A DNA stretch of 64,000 nucleotides from positions 6,078,501 through 6,142,500 of the forward strand of contig JARWIR010000005.1 in NCBI GenBank assembly GCA_029959085.1. The letters run 5' to 3'. Below the pieces are notes generated by a model. That model did no database searches, was not told the origin of the DNA, and saw only the letters and a list, made by a program, of their open reading frames with translations. Below, piece after piece: positions 1-13,400 of the stretch (positions are counted from its first letter, which is position 1; the number at the start of each line of letters is the position of its first letter). The DNA comes from Nemophila menziesii. Lineage: Eukaryota > Streptophyta > Magnoliopsida > Boraginales > Hydrophyllaceae. The position numbers and the translations under genes were made by a program.

Positions 1-120
1 TATACTCAACCAACGACTTTTGCCTTCCTATTTTATTAATTATATTACACATTTAGTTCGTTTTCTTTTCCATTTTTTTTCCTTTTATTTAAAATTGTAA
101 CGGTTGTCACGTGAAAACCA

Positions 121-900
121 GTGACAACAACCCCCCCTCCCCCCGACAATGGTGGTGGGCTAGATTTTTCCTCACAGGCTATCATCCCCAAATTAACATC
201 CATTCCCTATACGCCTAATGCAAGAATCAACCATACTAAAGAAAAATCTCAAAACGTTAGAAAATTATCAACCAAAAGACTAAAATTCTATTCACAAACC
301 ACTAATATTTCATCCCCCAAGGGGACCACTAACAAGTTCTTAGACAAGGGACACAGAGACGAAGTGATCATCGCCCAATGGGACCACTAACAAGTTCTTT
401 GACAAGGGACACAGTGACGAAGTGATCAAAGTGCCTAAACGAGCTATTAGTTGCACTGATCATGACGATATCTCTTACATGGAGACAAGTGGTACAACGG
501 AAGCACAACCATGGTGGAAGATGACTTTTATACTAGTGGTAGTCAACAAAAGTCAGTTATTCATATGGCCAACGATTTGCTAGCAAGGAAGAGTATGGGT
601 ATAAATTTAAATGAGTCGGTTTGAATAATACTCAGATGGTATATAGGTTGAGAGACAACCCAGTATTCTTATTCGGTCCATTAGATGGTGAGCTCTAATC
701 GATATCAGTGGTTGGATATTCGCTACAACATGTAGAGGTAGCAAAAAGAAAGTGATCAATATTCATACATGGATGATTCACTCATTACTTCAGGTATGTC
801 ATGTGATTTGACTTATAAATTCTTTAACAATGGTATTCCCACTTCCAAGTCAGGGTCTTGCCAGAGTGATTTTTAGAATTATTCAAAGAGTATTCCAATC
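121..900. repeat. Degenerate AT-rich region with a short tandem duplication
   Basis: No intact gene is visible. A unit of about 55 bp is repeated twice in tandem (about 325-375 and 379-430); both copies hold the run gaccactaacaagttctt. The stretch precedes a decayed LINE ORF1 and may be its 5' part, but I see no domain to prove that. Small open frames here begin at non-ATG codons and have no recognisable domain. Confidence 0.35.
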
Positions 901-3900
901 AACGCCATGGCCCCGTCAATTGTTGAAGCTCTGTCAAAATCTTATAAAGAGGCCATACACGGTAAGAATTTAATTTTGCTGGATGGTCCCACTAATATTT
1001 CAAACAAGAATAGTGAGGATATGGTGGTAGCGCACATTACGATAAAATGTGCATCTAAGAAAATCAAGACGCTAGACCCATATGATATGGCTGCTGATGT
1101 GTCGGTTAAGGACCCAAAGTACCCTCATCTTGTGCGAACTACTAAACAAAAGCGGCAGGGGTGCAAGGTATGGAAACAATCCCTAATTATCTAGTTTACC
1201 TGGGTATAATGTTCGGTTTAAATATTTGCTCAATAAGCTTAACCAAATATGGGACTTGAAAGCACATATAGACATGGTTGAGATATGATTTGGCTATTTT
1301 ATGACAAAATTCATGAGCATAGAGTATTATGAGAAGGCGTTAGGTGGGGACCCGTGGATAATTCTATACATGTATCTGATCGTGCGTGTGTGGGATCCAT
1401 TCTTTATACCTCAAGCCACCCCAGTTGTTAAGACTATTGTTTAGAAGGTTGTTGTGGTTGAATTCGATTAATTATACATATGATATACTTTCAACCATAT
1501 AGAATATTATTGTGAAAATGGTGCAAATATCGTATCACCAAATCATGGGCAAAAGGTAATTTTAAGAGACTTATCGTTGAAGTGGGGTTTGATAAGCCGT
1601 CAGTGTCGATTATTCAGATACAGTACCATATTTATAAAGTTGAGTATTAAGGGTTTCATCTCATTTATTCAGATACAGTACCATATTTAGAAAGTCGAGT
1701 ATGAAGGATTTCATTTCATATACTTCAAATGTGGAAGTTTGACCATCAGAAATGAGATTGTCTGGATGTGAAAAACATAGAAGGTCAATCCAGGTACATA
1801 ATAATTTAAGGGATTTCAAAGGTGAATTCAGTATCTGAATCTCTTAATACTGATACACTTTATGGGGAATGGATGACTATTAATAGAGGTAAGGGATGAC
1901 TGATGGGCAACAGTAATAGTTACATACAACAACAAAAGGCCATGCCAAAAGGAGAAAATAAGGGGGTAAAAAGATTGTGGTTACTCTAAGTAAAAAGAAG
2001 ATAAACCATGGCGATGGATTGAGATGTAGTATTTTAACTTTGATGGAACATACTGATTATATTTGGTAGAATCAAATCTGGTGCTAGCTATGGGGGCCTG
2101 AGGTGTTCCATTGGAAGGGAGTGGAAGAGTGTTTATATTGTTAGACGGGGGAACAAATCAAGTTAGCCAGAAAACTGGGTGGATAAAGAGAGAGTAAGTA
2201 GCAGTGATCCTCAAGATAAGTTTGGGGTGAGATTGGTGGTAAATGTGCGAGGTATGAAGCCTAGGTTGAATGGCATTGTAAAAATTATAGGTGGGCCTGG
2301 AATAATTAAGACAGACTTTAGTGCAAATCTAGGCTTGAATTTGGAAAAAATAATAGTGCTAGACTAGGGCAAGTAGCTGCAGATCAACTTAATTTTAAGT
2401 GGTTTGAAGGTTTTGTATGGAGGGGCTGGTGTTGAGGTATCACGTGGGTTTGGTTTGGATGAAGGTACATGGTTAGAGGGTGTAGTGCAAGGAACTTTGC
2501 AACACAAACTATAAAGACTAACACACCTTCAATGGGTGATGTCATAGAGGAAGAACCATCTCAGGTGGGGACGACAAGTCACATGGGTACGAAGTAGAAT
2601 AACATCTACACAAATGAATAATATTGTAGATGACTCAAGAGAGTATCAAGGAGGAACCGTATCTAATAGAGGAGCAAAGAACTTGCACTCATGGAATATT
2701 TTTGTGATAGAATGGACGATCTGGATTATATGAACTTTAAATATGACGAATTTAAATAAACATAGACTACTAATTATGGGTTTAGGAGTATAGATAGAGT
2801 TGTGGAAGGGCTCGTGAGGTCCGAGAATGAGCTAGTGCTTCATGTGCCGAGTAGCATGGAATATGATAGAGAGTGTTGATTCCCTCTTTCACTTGGTCAT
2901 GGTACTTTTTGTTTTGGGTTTTATTTTTCGTATCCTTTTAATTATAATTTTAAGTCTTATACACCTCTAAATGATCAAATTTCACCCTTAATATTCTATT
3001 TTGCAACTGTAGAGGAGCAAATAGTGCATGTTTTTAACGGACATTCAATGAGATTTATAATCGTCGTAAAACCCTTATCTCTATCGTGGTAGATACAAAA
3101 GCGACATGATCCGGTTCTACGAAAATCATTAAGTCCCTTCATATGAAAAAATCTATTCGAGAGGATGCGACTGCGTTGTCCGGTGGCATTTGGATCTTGT
3201 GGAACAAAGAGGATTTTGGTCCAAAATTTATCGGCACGTAAGCAAGTTATTAATGTTTGTATACCTAGGGACTCGTGTGTATCTTGGATTGTTTATTAAG
3301 TATATGCGAGTACGAAATCATGGATTCGTGAGCATCTGTGGGATGCTTTGGAGGTGGCAGCTGGTAATATTCAGGATCCATGGATAATTGTTGGTGATTT
3401 TAATAAGACGGGGTTACCTGAAGATAAATTTGGTGGCTTTTGAGGGCACCTCAAGTCTCGTGAAAAAGTTTGAGAGATGGAGTAATGTATGTGAATTAGT
3501 GGATTTCGGTTATGAAGGACCACGTTTTACGTGGCGTAATTCTTGGAATTTGGGCATGAGAACTATGGAGATAACAGATAGATGGTAATGATCAATGGTG
3601 TGAGTCATTTTCATAGTTGAACTTCAGCATCTTATGCTTATTAATTTGGATCATGTATCAATTCTCGTAAAGTTATTTCATTTGACTAACCAAAGTAATG
3701 GCGAGCGTCAATTTCGATTTGAGGTTGCTTGGTGTCTTCATGAGAAATTTAAAGATTTGGTAAAGGATAAGTGGGCTAGATAGCACACCAGACTTTGGAA
3801 GAACTTGGAGACTATGCCTAGAGAACCGAAGGAGTGGACATTCAAAACATTTGGTGACATATTATATAAGAAGGATCACTGAAGGACATGGAAACATGTT

Positions 3901-3960
3901 TTTCAAGCATTTACCGCAAAGATTCAACGGAATAGCGGACCGTATTGCATGTTCAGCTAG
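900..3960 (+). mobile_element. Heavily decayed LINE (ORF1 and start of ORF2)
   Basis: Fragments in shifting + frames match plant L1-type LINEs. Around 1296-1440 the translation resembles the DUF4283 region of plant LINE ORF1, with the pieces EYYEKALGGDPW and VRVWDPFFIP. Around 1640-1770 there are zinc-knuckle-like remains. From about 2995 an endonuclease-like (EEP) start is readable (CNCRGANS), then TALSGGIWILWN near 3170-3210 and the catalytic-loop motif IVGDFN near 3390. The region around 3720-3960 resembles the linker before the reverse transcriptase. Many stops and frameshifts make it non-functional. No reverse transcriptase, poly(A) tail or target duplication was found, so the 3' end is missing. 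Confidence 0.7.
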
Positions 3961-4009
3961 GCAGATGACCGCTTTCGAAGAGGGGCGGCAACTACTCGCT
4001 ATAAAGCCT

Positions 4010-4690
4010 TAAAGCTAGCTCTCACTAACAAAGCCAGTGAAACCTCTATTAGCCATAGGGCATTTTCAACCATTACTTGCCCTTTACTACACTGTCTTAA
4101 ACTTGTCTTGCCCTTTACTACATTGTCTTAAACTTGTCTTATTGCTTCTTTGCTTTAGTGCTTTACTTTCCTTCTCAATTATCTCTTAATAACAAAAAAG
4201 GACCGAATTGGTCTTATGTTGAGCGCTTAATAGAAGATTTAAATCAGCATCTTGGTGCCCTAATTCTCTTGGCTCGGAATTGGCTAACAACCATTAGACT
4301 ATAACGTACTTATTACTTTGTTCCCAAAAAATAAAATTATATCTTGTATTTCTTGTATAGCTTTTCAATTCAAGTATCTTATTATATCTTTAAATTTTTA
4401 ATGATGTGCATATTATAATTGAAAGCGATAAAAATAAAGTGTGTTTCTAATGATAAGATTTGTTCCATGATTGGTCCTTCACTTGTTTATACAAATCAAT
4501 TACTGCTATTTTATCAAGCCATGCACTAAACCTGTAAATGTTGCGAGGAATTGTAATCTAAGTTTGTTAACGAATTCGAAAAAGTTTGTTCTTATAACGT
4601 CAAAAAATACATTGGCTTTGAGATATTAATAAAAAACCGAGCAAAAGTTAACATACATTTGTTTAATCAACTAGGTATACATTAGTAAGT
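4010..4690. other. Intergenic AT-rich DNA with a small direct duplication
   Basis: No gene is seen. Near 4076-4142 a unit of about 32 bp holding tgccctttactaca and gtcttaaacttgtctt occurs twice in tandem. Confidence 0.4.
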
Positions 4691-4699
4691 TTGTATCTT

Positions 4700-5165
4700 T
4701 AGAAGATCAATTTTAGAGACGGCTAAAAATGGCCGCTAAAACCTACCCATTAGCAATTAATGGTGGTTTTAAGTTTTGTTGAAAAAAAAATGAAACTAAA
4801 AATTTGATAATTTCTTTATCGACCACATACATAACTTTTAGCGACTATTAATGGATCGCTAAGGATCTTACCTATTACCGACCACTTGCCTGATCGGTAA
4901 AATATACACCTTAAATATTGCCGATTCGAATTTGCCCGGTCAATTTTATCAATACTCTTTAGCGACCATATACTTAATCTCTTAAATCTCCAGTTGATCG
5001 CTTGAAGTCTCGACCTTTATCGACCACTTGTTTGGTCGGTTGAATATCATCCAAATTATTCGTTGTCTAAAATGTTCTGCACGTTTAAAATACCAGGCTT
5101 TATCGACCACTTTCTTAATCTCTAGCGACCACTATGTGGTCATTAGAGGTCTAAAACATTATAAA
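4700..5165. repeat. CACTA-like patch with repeated GCGACC/GGTCGC hairpins
   Basis: Short inverted motifs of the form TTAGCGACCA...TGGTCGCTAA, TATCGACCACTT and GGTCGGT recur at about 4725, 4840, 4880, 4955, 5010, 5100 and 5130. Clusters like this are typical of the subterminal regions of plant CACTA (En/Spm) transposons. I found no CACTA terminus and no transposase, so this is a fragment or a non-autonomous derivative at best. Confidence 0.4.
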
Positions 5166-5579
5166 ACTCATAAATAGTTATAGTCTTCATTCAAGTTATC
5201 TCAGAACCCCTTCCAGTTCGATCATATGCGCAACCCATTCCCCTTCATTCTGACGCCGCCTACTCATGTTGCCGCAACTCTAGCCACCTAGTCTCTTCCT
5301 ATATTTTATAGTGTAAGTTTTTAACCCAATTATATATATATAGGGAAACAAGAAAATAAGTATGCAAACTTGCAGATAAAAAAATCTTAAGTTTAATTAA
5401 TCGTTGTAAGATGTTCACAATGAACTTAGACCGCCATCCTAAATGGTTGATTCTAATTGTTTATTCTAGTAATGTAAATCAAAAACTATGAATAATTATC
5501 TATGATAAGTTGTTTTGTTGTTTTTTCTTATTTAATAAAAAAGAATGAAACTAGGGTTGACTAACACAATAAGTACAAC

Positions 5580-6228
5580 CCTTGTTTAATTAAATGATGT
5601 TGATGACTTTGCTTCTTCTTCTTCTTCTCTTTTTAAAATTCTGAAAAGTTACTTCTTTGATCTTACCAACGCTTATTAGTAAGTTGGAAAAACTTTTTTG
5701 GGGTGTGGTCCACTTAGATAGGACAAATGTGGCCTAAAAACATTTTTAGCAATTCTAGATAAGCCTAACTCATCGTGAAAAAACCCATGTAACTACGTCG
5801 TCTTAACTACGATTTATGCACTTTTTCTTCTCACACTCTATAGACTCATAAGTATATCTTGGGTAGCTTGCTTGAGTTTGATCAGAAACCTCACCGATCA
5901 ATTATTATGAATTTTCAAAGTCGATGTTGATAGTTTGCTGAAACTTGTACTTGACCGTCTAGGGAGACTTTTTGGTTCTTTCGCAACCTAAATCATGGTT
6001 TACTTTAACTTTTTTAACGTCTTATATTCATATTGGGGTACTGTATAACTAATGTACCTAAAATCTACACACGTTATCTCAAATAGCTCTAAAAACACAA
6101 ATATATCCAAAATTAACTAAAAACTCAACGAATGTCAAATAATAGGTATAATCCCACTTTAATTCTAATAAATACCCCCAAATAATGTCTCGCTAGTATA
6201 TAAATCTATCAAAAAATACGAGATATCA
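5580..6228 (-). mobile_element. Partial 3' LTR of a decayed gypsy (Athila/Tat-type) element
   Basis: This segment is similar to 12890-13592 over roughly 650-700 bp, in the same order and orientation. Shared landmarks include gggagactttttggttctt and the run around tttttggggtgtggtcc. Both copies end in a similar run (aaatacgagatatca here, taacgatacatca there), giving a terminal CA. On the minus strand the LTR therefore starts TGAT. The short TTC run near 5610-5630 is the counterpart of the long TTC array in the other copy. The left part of this LTR is not identifiable. Confidence 0.5.
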
Positions 6229-8030
6229 AGATCCAACTTAAATCTTTGTCTTTCTAAGAAATTCAACACAAATTATGGTCCAAGGTCCAACAAATTCCAT
6301 AAAGGTGAAACAAGTAATGATCCCAAAACAATGCATTACGATTCTCATAATGCAAGAAGGGGTCGTTTCTACTTAACTTGAAGTGGAAGTTATAATTCGT
6401 TCCTCGATCCTCCCATGATGTCTAATGGTGCATTTACCTAATTCCTTTCCGATCATTGTGACTCTACCACATAACTAAGCATCTTTAGGTCTTTAGGTTA
6501 TAGCATAAGCTTTGGGTAAGGTGTGATATATTTGGAAAATTTAATGTGCGCTTTTGACTTTGTCCTCTCTAACCAAACAACTAACCGCCTAAGAACTTGA
6601 GATTACACTCGAAGATTTGCTCACTCATTTCCTTTTAATGCATTGGATAAGCATTCCCCGAAAGCTATTCACCGATGTTTTAATTTTTTCATTTACCGGT
6701 TCTTTTATTTTCATTTATTTTCTTTTTTTTTGTAACTCAAACATGAAACTTTTTTTAATGTTGAGTTATTTTCATGTATTGCTTTTCTCTTTTTTTTCTT
6801 CAATTTTTTTATTTTCTTGAATTTGTCAAGGACCACAACAAAGTGCATTATAAACAGTGTTATATAAGCATCAACCCACCAATATGTCTCTCATAACCAC
6901 GAACACCCACCACCCAAAACTCAAGCTCAAAGACGACTAGTCCTAAGCCATTGTAACTCCAAGGCCGGTCATATGATCAAGTCCTACCAACTAAGTGGTA
7001 TAGGCTTATAATGCGTATATCAAAGAAAAAGATTAAGTATCCCCGGGGCTAAGAATGGTAAATCAATTCATTTGGTTAGCTAGCTAAAAGAAACAAAGGG
7101 ATATCAAAGAAATGCCTTAATAAACCCCCGAGATACGTGGTTTTGTTAACTTTTTTTTACTTTAAGGTTGCAAGTTAAGTAGATTTTCAACAAGGTTAGA
7201 TCTCACGTTTTACACACCTACTCTTTTCTCACCTCGTATTAACTTCCTTCTACACATTTCTTACAAGCATTCAAGTAAAATGTGGGAATTCCAAAAAGCA
7301 CACACATAAGTTATAGCATTGAATTGTTAATGCATGCTTTTAAGGGACATTTCCCTGCTAAATTGCTATTTTTTTCTTTTTCAATGTCTTATTTTTTTTG
7401 GGTTTTCATTATTTTTTTGTTCAAATTAATAAGCATATAAATGGGAATGAGAACAACGAGTACCCCACCCAACTCAAAGTTGATTCGTGTCCCCGTGATT
7501 TGAAAAGACTCTAAAAGTGGTAAAACTAAGGAATGTACACCTAAATGCCTAACAAAAGGAGAAAAAGTACTTACCTTCATGATCATTGCTCAGTTACCAA
7601 GTTAGGAGTTGATGTTATCGATCCATGACACTTTATGGTGTTGTATCGGAGCCAAAGGGGCATGCGGGTTTGAGAAAATACCTTCATTTTGAGCATCACA
7701 ACCTCATTGTTTTGATCATAAATATTCTGTTTGACATCCAAATGGAACGTGGTATTTGGAATGGAAACTAGACTTCTCTAGCTTCCAGGTGGTGAATATC
7801 TTTCCAAAACTCCTAGCCAATCTTTCATAATTCATCATCAAAGTTCAACATAGTGTGCATAACCTCAATGATTTGTACATAACTTTCTAATGAGCATTTC
7901 TATTTAGGTGTGTCCTGCCCCATTAGATATATATCAAAAAGTTATGCGATTTAGACTTGATAAAAAGTGGATTGCGATACCCAAGCGAGAAGTTATGGGT
8001 GTTATAAGTATTGCTAGAAAATATGACACT

Positions 8031-8094
8031 TGTAGGCGCGCCTGTGGAGATCATGTGATCGATATTGAATCCAGGGACTCTGTAGGCGCGCCTA
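8031..8094. repeat. Paired palindrome tgtaggcgcgcct, 50 bp apart
   Basis: The 13-mer tgtaggcgcgcct, containing the palindrome aggcgcgcct, occurs at about 8032 and again about 50 bp later. The octamer ggcgcgcc is rare in DNA this AT-rich. Its function is unknown. Confidence 0.6.
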
Positions 8095-8124
8095 TGACCA
8101 ACTTTTTCCATTTTTTCATAACAT

Positions 8125-8649
8125 CTCACAAAAACTGTGATGCTGCTTATTCAGATAAAGGAGCAGCAATTGCTTGTTTAGTTAGAAACCCTAATGGTGA
8201 ACTTGTAACAGGTAAAAGTTGGAATATCGAGACTGATTCGGTGTTAGAAGCAGAAGCCACGGGGATCCTTAAAGCAACTGAGATGGCTCTTAACTACCCT
8301 TTTGGAAGCGTTATTATTGAGAATGATGCTGAGCTTATCATGAAGCCCCTTTCTTCAGGATTACCCATCTCTAATCATTCTATTAAGAACATTATTTGTA
8401 ATATTTATTTTTTGGCGGAACTTTCGAGTCCTTCTTTTACTCTTATTTCTAGGAGTAAGAATCTTGCAGCTGACTGGGTCGCTAAACAACAGCTCTTAAG
8501 CAGTTTGTTTAGTGACTGGGATGTGTGTATCCCTTCCCAGTTAGCATCTATCCTTTATGGTGACATGGACCCGATAGGGGTAGGGTAACTTTGTAACCTC
8601 TTTTCTATCTATCAATATATTATGCTTTGAACAAAAAAAAAAAAAAAAA
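8125..8649 (+). mobile_element. 5'-truncated LINE 3' end (RNase H domain plus poly-A)
   Basis: A reading frame to 8588 encodes the RVT_3-type RNase H found at the C-terminus of plant LINE ORF2. It begins with NCDAAYSDKG, has the acidic stretch VLEAEATGILKA and the later IENDAEL, and ends DPIGVG. It aligns along its length with the C-terminus of the LINE at 54-55.7 kb, which ends SPMGIG. About 45 bp after the stop a run of A (8632-8648) marks the retroposed 3' end. The open frame continues upstream to 7908, but that part does not resemble a LINE and is probably host sequence read through. No clear target duplication was found. Confidence 0.75.
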
Positions 8650-10440
8650 GACAGAATGCTTCAAAACAAATCATTCTTATAAAAAACGTCGATCCCGGGC
8701 CACCGATACGTTTGGTCCGCTTGGATGTCCACACGGTGGCTCCAAATTTCACAAAATTCAATATTTCTCTATATTACCCCTCTATTTTGACCCCGAATTT
8801 TAACGGAATTGACCTACATATCATATAAATTTTTGACTTTGGGTTGCCTCTCAATAAGCTTTGTTTATCATGCTGGTAAGCTTAACATGATAAATTTCCC
8901 AAAACTTGTCTTGAGACCCTTATACTACTCTCCCGATTAATCTTTCCTCCTTCTCATAACAATGTCAAAGGAAATTCCCCACCTACTTTTTGTATCAATT
9001 GATCTTTTAAATGCGGGGAAGGGGGGTAGTTTCTTCGTTTAACCATCTTAGTCTCGCGATGAATCACATTGTTCACTAGGCTATATTTGATGATTGTCTT
9101 TAATAGTATATGTGATATTTCTTCTCTTCAGTCACATGTTCATCTTTGTAGGGAGGTAGATAGTTCCCTCTCCTTGCCACCTTACTTTCGTGGTGTAACA
9201 CCTCACTCACAAGGTAATTGTTGTATGTCTTTAATGGTGGAGGTTTTATGGTTCTTTTTAATATATGTTGATCTTCAACAAGATTTTCTCTAACTTCACT
9301 CATGACTCTTGATGGGAATGGTGGTGGGCGAAGTTTTGGCGGCGAAGACTCAACTTTATTTTTCTTGTAATGCTTTAGTTTTGATCTTTCATGCTCGAAA
9401 TTTAAAGCTGACAAAGTTTTGTTAAATTCATTATACAACTTGGGAGAATCAATTCTCAAGATCACTCTCATCAACTCATAATCAATCTTACCTAGTATCT
9501 ATAAATTTCACCGCCTTGAACATGTTACGTTTAATTTTTTTATATTGGCCTCTCATTATGAGTCCACCATCCTCAACATCACTAAGAGTTATCCTCATGT
9601 CCAAGAAAGGCATTCTCTTGACCGCCTCAACAAATACAATGTTAATCTCCAATTTCTGAACCATATTCCCAAACTTCTCGTAGTATTTATCTTGTTGTAC
9701 TTTTGCACTCTTGAAGTAAATGGCATACTTGGACGATTTTCTTGATAAACGACTAAAGCTTTCATGTCATCGTAAGCCCTTTCACCTTGGTAACTACTTC
9801 TTTCAATTCAAATTACCTCTCTTGCTTATATTCAAACTTTAAGAGGGATATCATTCAATTCTTCGACTTATAAGATATGTTTCACTACCCCTTTCTCCAC
9901 CGGGCTCACACGAGGCTCAACCATATATTGGTATTCAACCACATGTGGCAAATTCATCAGATTACCAACGAAAAGTATCATCTAATTCTAGATCTGGATC
10001 TCAATGGATTTATATGATGTTTGCCTGTATTTTATCCAATGATTTGGAAGGGAGAAACTCTAATCTTGTAAGTGATTCGCCCATGTCTCACATGTAGTTT
10101 GCAAGCAATTATTTCAATCAAGAAGCTCGAGGTACCCACGGAGGTTGTGGAATATTTCTGGCCCATTGATTACACTATCTTTGCTCTTGTGGGTATTGAT
10201 AAGGATCTATGTAGTAGTTCATATCCCATGCTTGATAACCAAAATAGTCTTCCACAAAGTCGAATAGGTCAGGATTTGGATAATATCCATACATTTTCAA
10301 ATCAATCCTTCCGAGCGGTTGGTCATCAGAATCACTGCGCAAGGCGAGAGCTTAGTACTTGTAAAGTGCACATCCAATAACAACCTTAAAAAGTAATAAC
10401 AAATATCCAAAATACAACTAAAACATAATTTAACAACATA
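8650..10440. other. Gene-free stretch inside the gypsy remnant
   Basis: No intact gene, RNA gene or further transposon end was recognised. Small open frames on both strands lack domains. Confidence 0.35.
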
Positions 10441-10458
10441 TCCCCGACAACAGTGCCA
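10441..10458 (-). other. Primer-binding site resembling tRNA-Asp (Athila/Tat type)
   Basis: The + strand reads tccccgacaacagtgcca. The 3' end of plant tRNA-Asp is close to tccccggcaacggcgcca, so this differs at three positions, all G-to-A or C-to-T. This primer site is characteristic of Athila/Tat-lineage Ty3/gypsy elements. Its orientation places the 5' LTR to the right, starting with TG at 10465. Confidence 0.6.
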
Positions 10459-10464
10459 AAAACT

Positions 10465-13400
10465 TGGTGTACCTCGGAGCATGATATAAAAATCACACCT
10501 CGAAGAAAACTCCTTGCAAGTGTACGAGTCGTCCCAAGAAATAAGCAGTAAGTATTTTATATCGTCCTCCATGAGGACTATGAAGTTAAGTTCACGTTTT
10601 CTTATGAACTTAGTATATTAGTTAAGTGTGACAAATATATAATGTATATCTGGTTGTTTTGGTTCAATAAATTAAATAGTAGACATGGACTAGAATGCAA
10701 ATATATAATTTTTTTTTATAAAAACTTCTACTAAACAATAAGGACTAAAATTAAATAAGACAAGATTTTTTTCAAATAAGGGGGATAATAGCTTGAGATT
10801 CTTAGATTTACAACTATTTATGACTTTTAGGATTATTTGACATCTAAGGGAGAATTGAAGGGTATACCATATATGTTAATCGGGATTTGAAGTCTCGTAT
10901 TTTGTGATAGAATAATCGTATAACGAGACATATTTTTAGGTCTTTATTGAACCTATTGGAGGGACAATTCCCTATTTAATTAACATATCTTTAATTCTTG
11001 TCTTGTTTTGGATATAAGGCTGCTTTTAGAGATTTTGTGCGTTAATTTTGTATTAAGTGTGCAGTTCTACTATACAAGAATGACATGAGACATCAATATG
11101 ATGAGGAGAAGTCAAGTCCAAACCCAAGCAAGGCATAGAAAGAGTATACAATCACTTGATTCAGTCACCACCATTTTTTGGTCAAACTTTTGGACAAATT
11201 TCCTTTTGATTTGGATAGAGATTGAAGTCAGTGACGCGTGAGAAGTGACGAAATTCAATTCGAAGTTGATATTAAAAAGTCATGCTAATGTTTCCACTGT
11301 TGCTTGAACTAGTCCAACAATAATTATAAACAAGTTCGTCTATTTTTAACCTATCTAAGTAGGCCCATTTGGACCCAAAATGTTTTTAGGTTGCTATACA
11401 AGTGTTTTATAAGCTCATAAAATTACACAGTACTATTATTAGAGAAAATAAATGACGGGGAGTCAACAAGAAGAAGCAAGAAGGAGAAGGAGAAGAATTC
11501 CAGCATTCTTCAACACTCTAAATCCGTTTCCCATCGATCTCTAGAGTAACTTTATTTTATTTTTCATTTTGAACACGATTCATACATTTTAATATTAGTT
11601 TAAATTATTTCGTTATGAACTAAAAACTCATTGCTTGAGGATTGCATTATAGTTGTGAACCATTGTTAATTATTTTGATGTTTAAGGGATTTTGGGTATT
11701 TTATATTTAAATAAATTGTGTTATTTTCCATTGCATATGTATTCGTGCTTTATTTCTACTCATACCTTGATCACGTATAGGGTAGTATTAGTAATTAGAC
11801 TATCGCTCGGGAAAGGGGGTAGGATTACGAACCTAATACATAGACGCTTGGTGTTCGTTATTGAACCAGGAGGTCTTGACTAACGAAGTAGTCAATAGGT
11901 TTTAAACCATTCAGCATTTGAAAGCACTGTAGGGTCACTATGAAGAGGTCTCTAGTGTTGTAGGATAACTTCTTATCTACCCGGGAGATATTTAGGAAGA
12001 ACATTGAATCCAACCTACTGTGAAAAGTCTAATCTGCCTTTATATCTAAAAACATCTACGTAGTTAACTTTGAGAATTACTAGCAAACTTCAAGCATATA
12101 TATCATTACGTCAACCCTTTTTGCAGTTTAATTTGCATTCTATTTTTGCTTTTACCTTTTTGTTTCTATCAATTGTCTTAGTTAAGATTTATTTATCACA
12201 TATTAGTTCTCATAATAAAAAACCTAACAAATATCTTTTGTTTATTTACTTTTCTTCACAACTCACGCCACCATACTCATAAACACAATTATCTTAACCT
12301 TAACCCTCTGTACTTTCTTTTTATTACTTGTCTACATCCCGTACACATGCGAGTACTAAGTCTTTCCTATTGCATCGATTTATTATCACACTCTAAGGAG
12401 CAACAAGACTATAAGGCCACCCTAAGTCTCTCTCTAGTACATAGGGATTGCTAATTAATCATAGGGACCTATATTGAGTGACTCTGAAATACTATATAGC
12501 GATGAAGTAATTAACCCTATACGATTATCCGACTAACTTGACCTCATGTTCTAAACTACGCCGAACATTAAGTATTCCATTCCGTATTTGAACTCCCCTT
12601 TTAGGTGTAGTTCAACTACTATCATAACCCAACTACTTGGACAAAGTGGTTGAATTCAATAAACAATCCAAGAAAATGAAAAGTGTGAACAATCCTTATT
12701 CTATTTAAGTATAAATTATCCCAAAATCTTACAATCAACACTAGAATCATAAACTAGGGTTCAATCCCAATCATCTCAAGCTATGATATAAAGTATTTCA
12801 AACTAAAATTTAGAATTACAAGGTTTAAAGGATACACAATCAAGACTAGAATGGAAAAAGAGTAAGACTTACACTATGAATCGAAGAATTTAATGGTTGA
12901 AGGTGGATCTTCTTCTTCTTCTTCTTCTTCTTCTTCTTCTTCTTCTTCTTCTTCTTCTTCTTCTTCTTCTTCTTCTTCTTCTTCTTCTTCTTCTTCTTCT
13001 TCTTCTTCTTCTTCTTCTTCTTCTTCTTCTTCTTCTTCTTCTTCTTCTTTAGTTTTAAAAGTGTTTTTGGGGTGTGGTCCCACTTAAGTGGGTTAAATAT
13101 GGCCTAAAATATTTTTAGCAATTCTAAACATACATGGGTCATCACGGCAAACCCTGTGTAACTCTGTCCTCTTAACTTTGATTCACAAATAGTTTCTTCT
13201 CACACTATATAGACTCAGAGGTATATATTGGGTAACTTGGGATTGATCAGAAACCTCACCAATTATTTATGGTGAATTTTCAAAGTCGACGACAAAGGTT
13301 TGCCAAAAACTTTACTTGACTAGTGTAGGGAGACTTTTTGGTTCTTTTGCGACTTTAATTTGACTTTTTGATTGATTAGCTTCATCTCGGGGTTTCGTAT

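Larger units (their letters stand above)
6229..10440 (-). mobile_element. Degenerate internal region of the gypsy-type element
   Basis: This stretch lies between the two LTR-like copies and ends at a tRNA-Asp-type primer site on the minus strand. I see no intact gag, protease, reverse transcriptase or integrase. A minus-strand open frame of about 124 codons (9100-9474) has the element's orientation but no domain I recognise. A LINE 3' fragment is inserted near 8130-8649. The rest is AT-rich with scattered stops. Confidence 0.4.

Noticed and set aside
7908..8588. A 226-codon frame as a host gene
   Set aside because: Only the C-terminal part has a domain, and it is a LINE RNase H next to a poly-A; the N-terminal part is read-through of older repeat DNA.
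9100..9474. Minus-strand 124-codon frame as an intact gag
   Set aside because: Orientation fits the old gypsy element, but no zinc knuckle or gag domain is visible.
12874..13087. Poly-Glu (minus) and poly-Ser (plus) open frames
   Set aside because: They are only the translations of the TTC microsatellite; no flanking coding sequence or gene structure.
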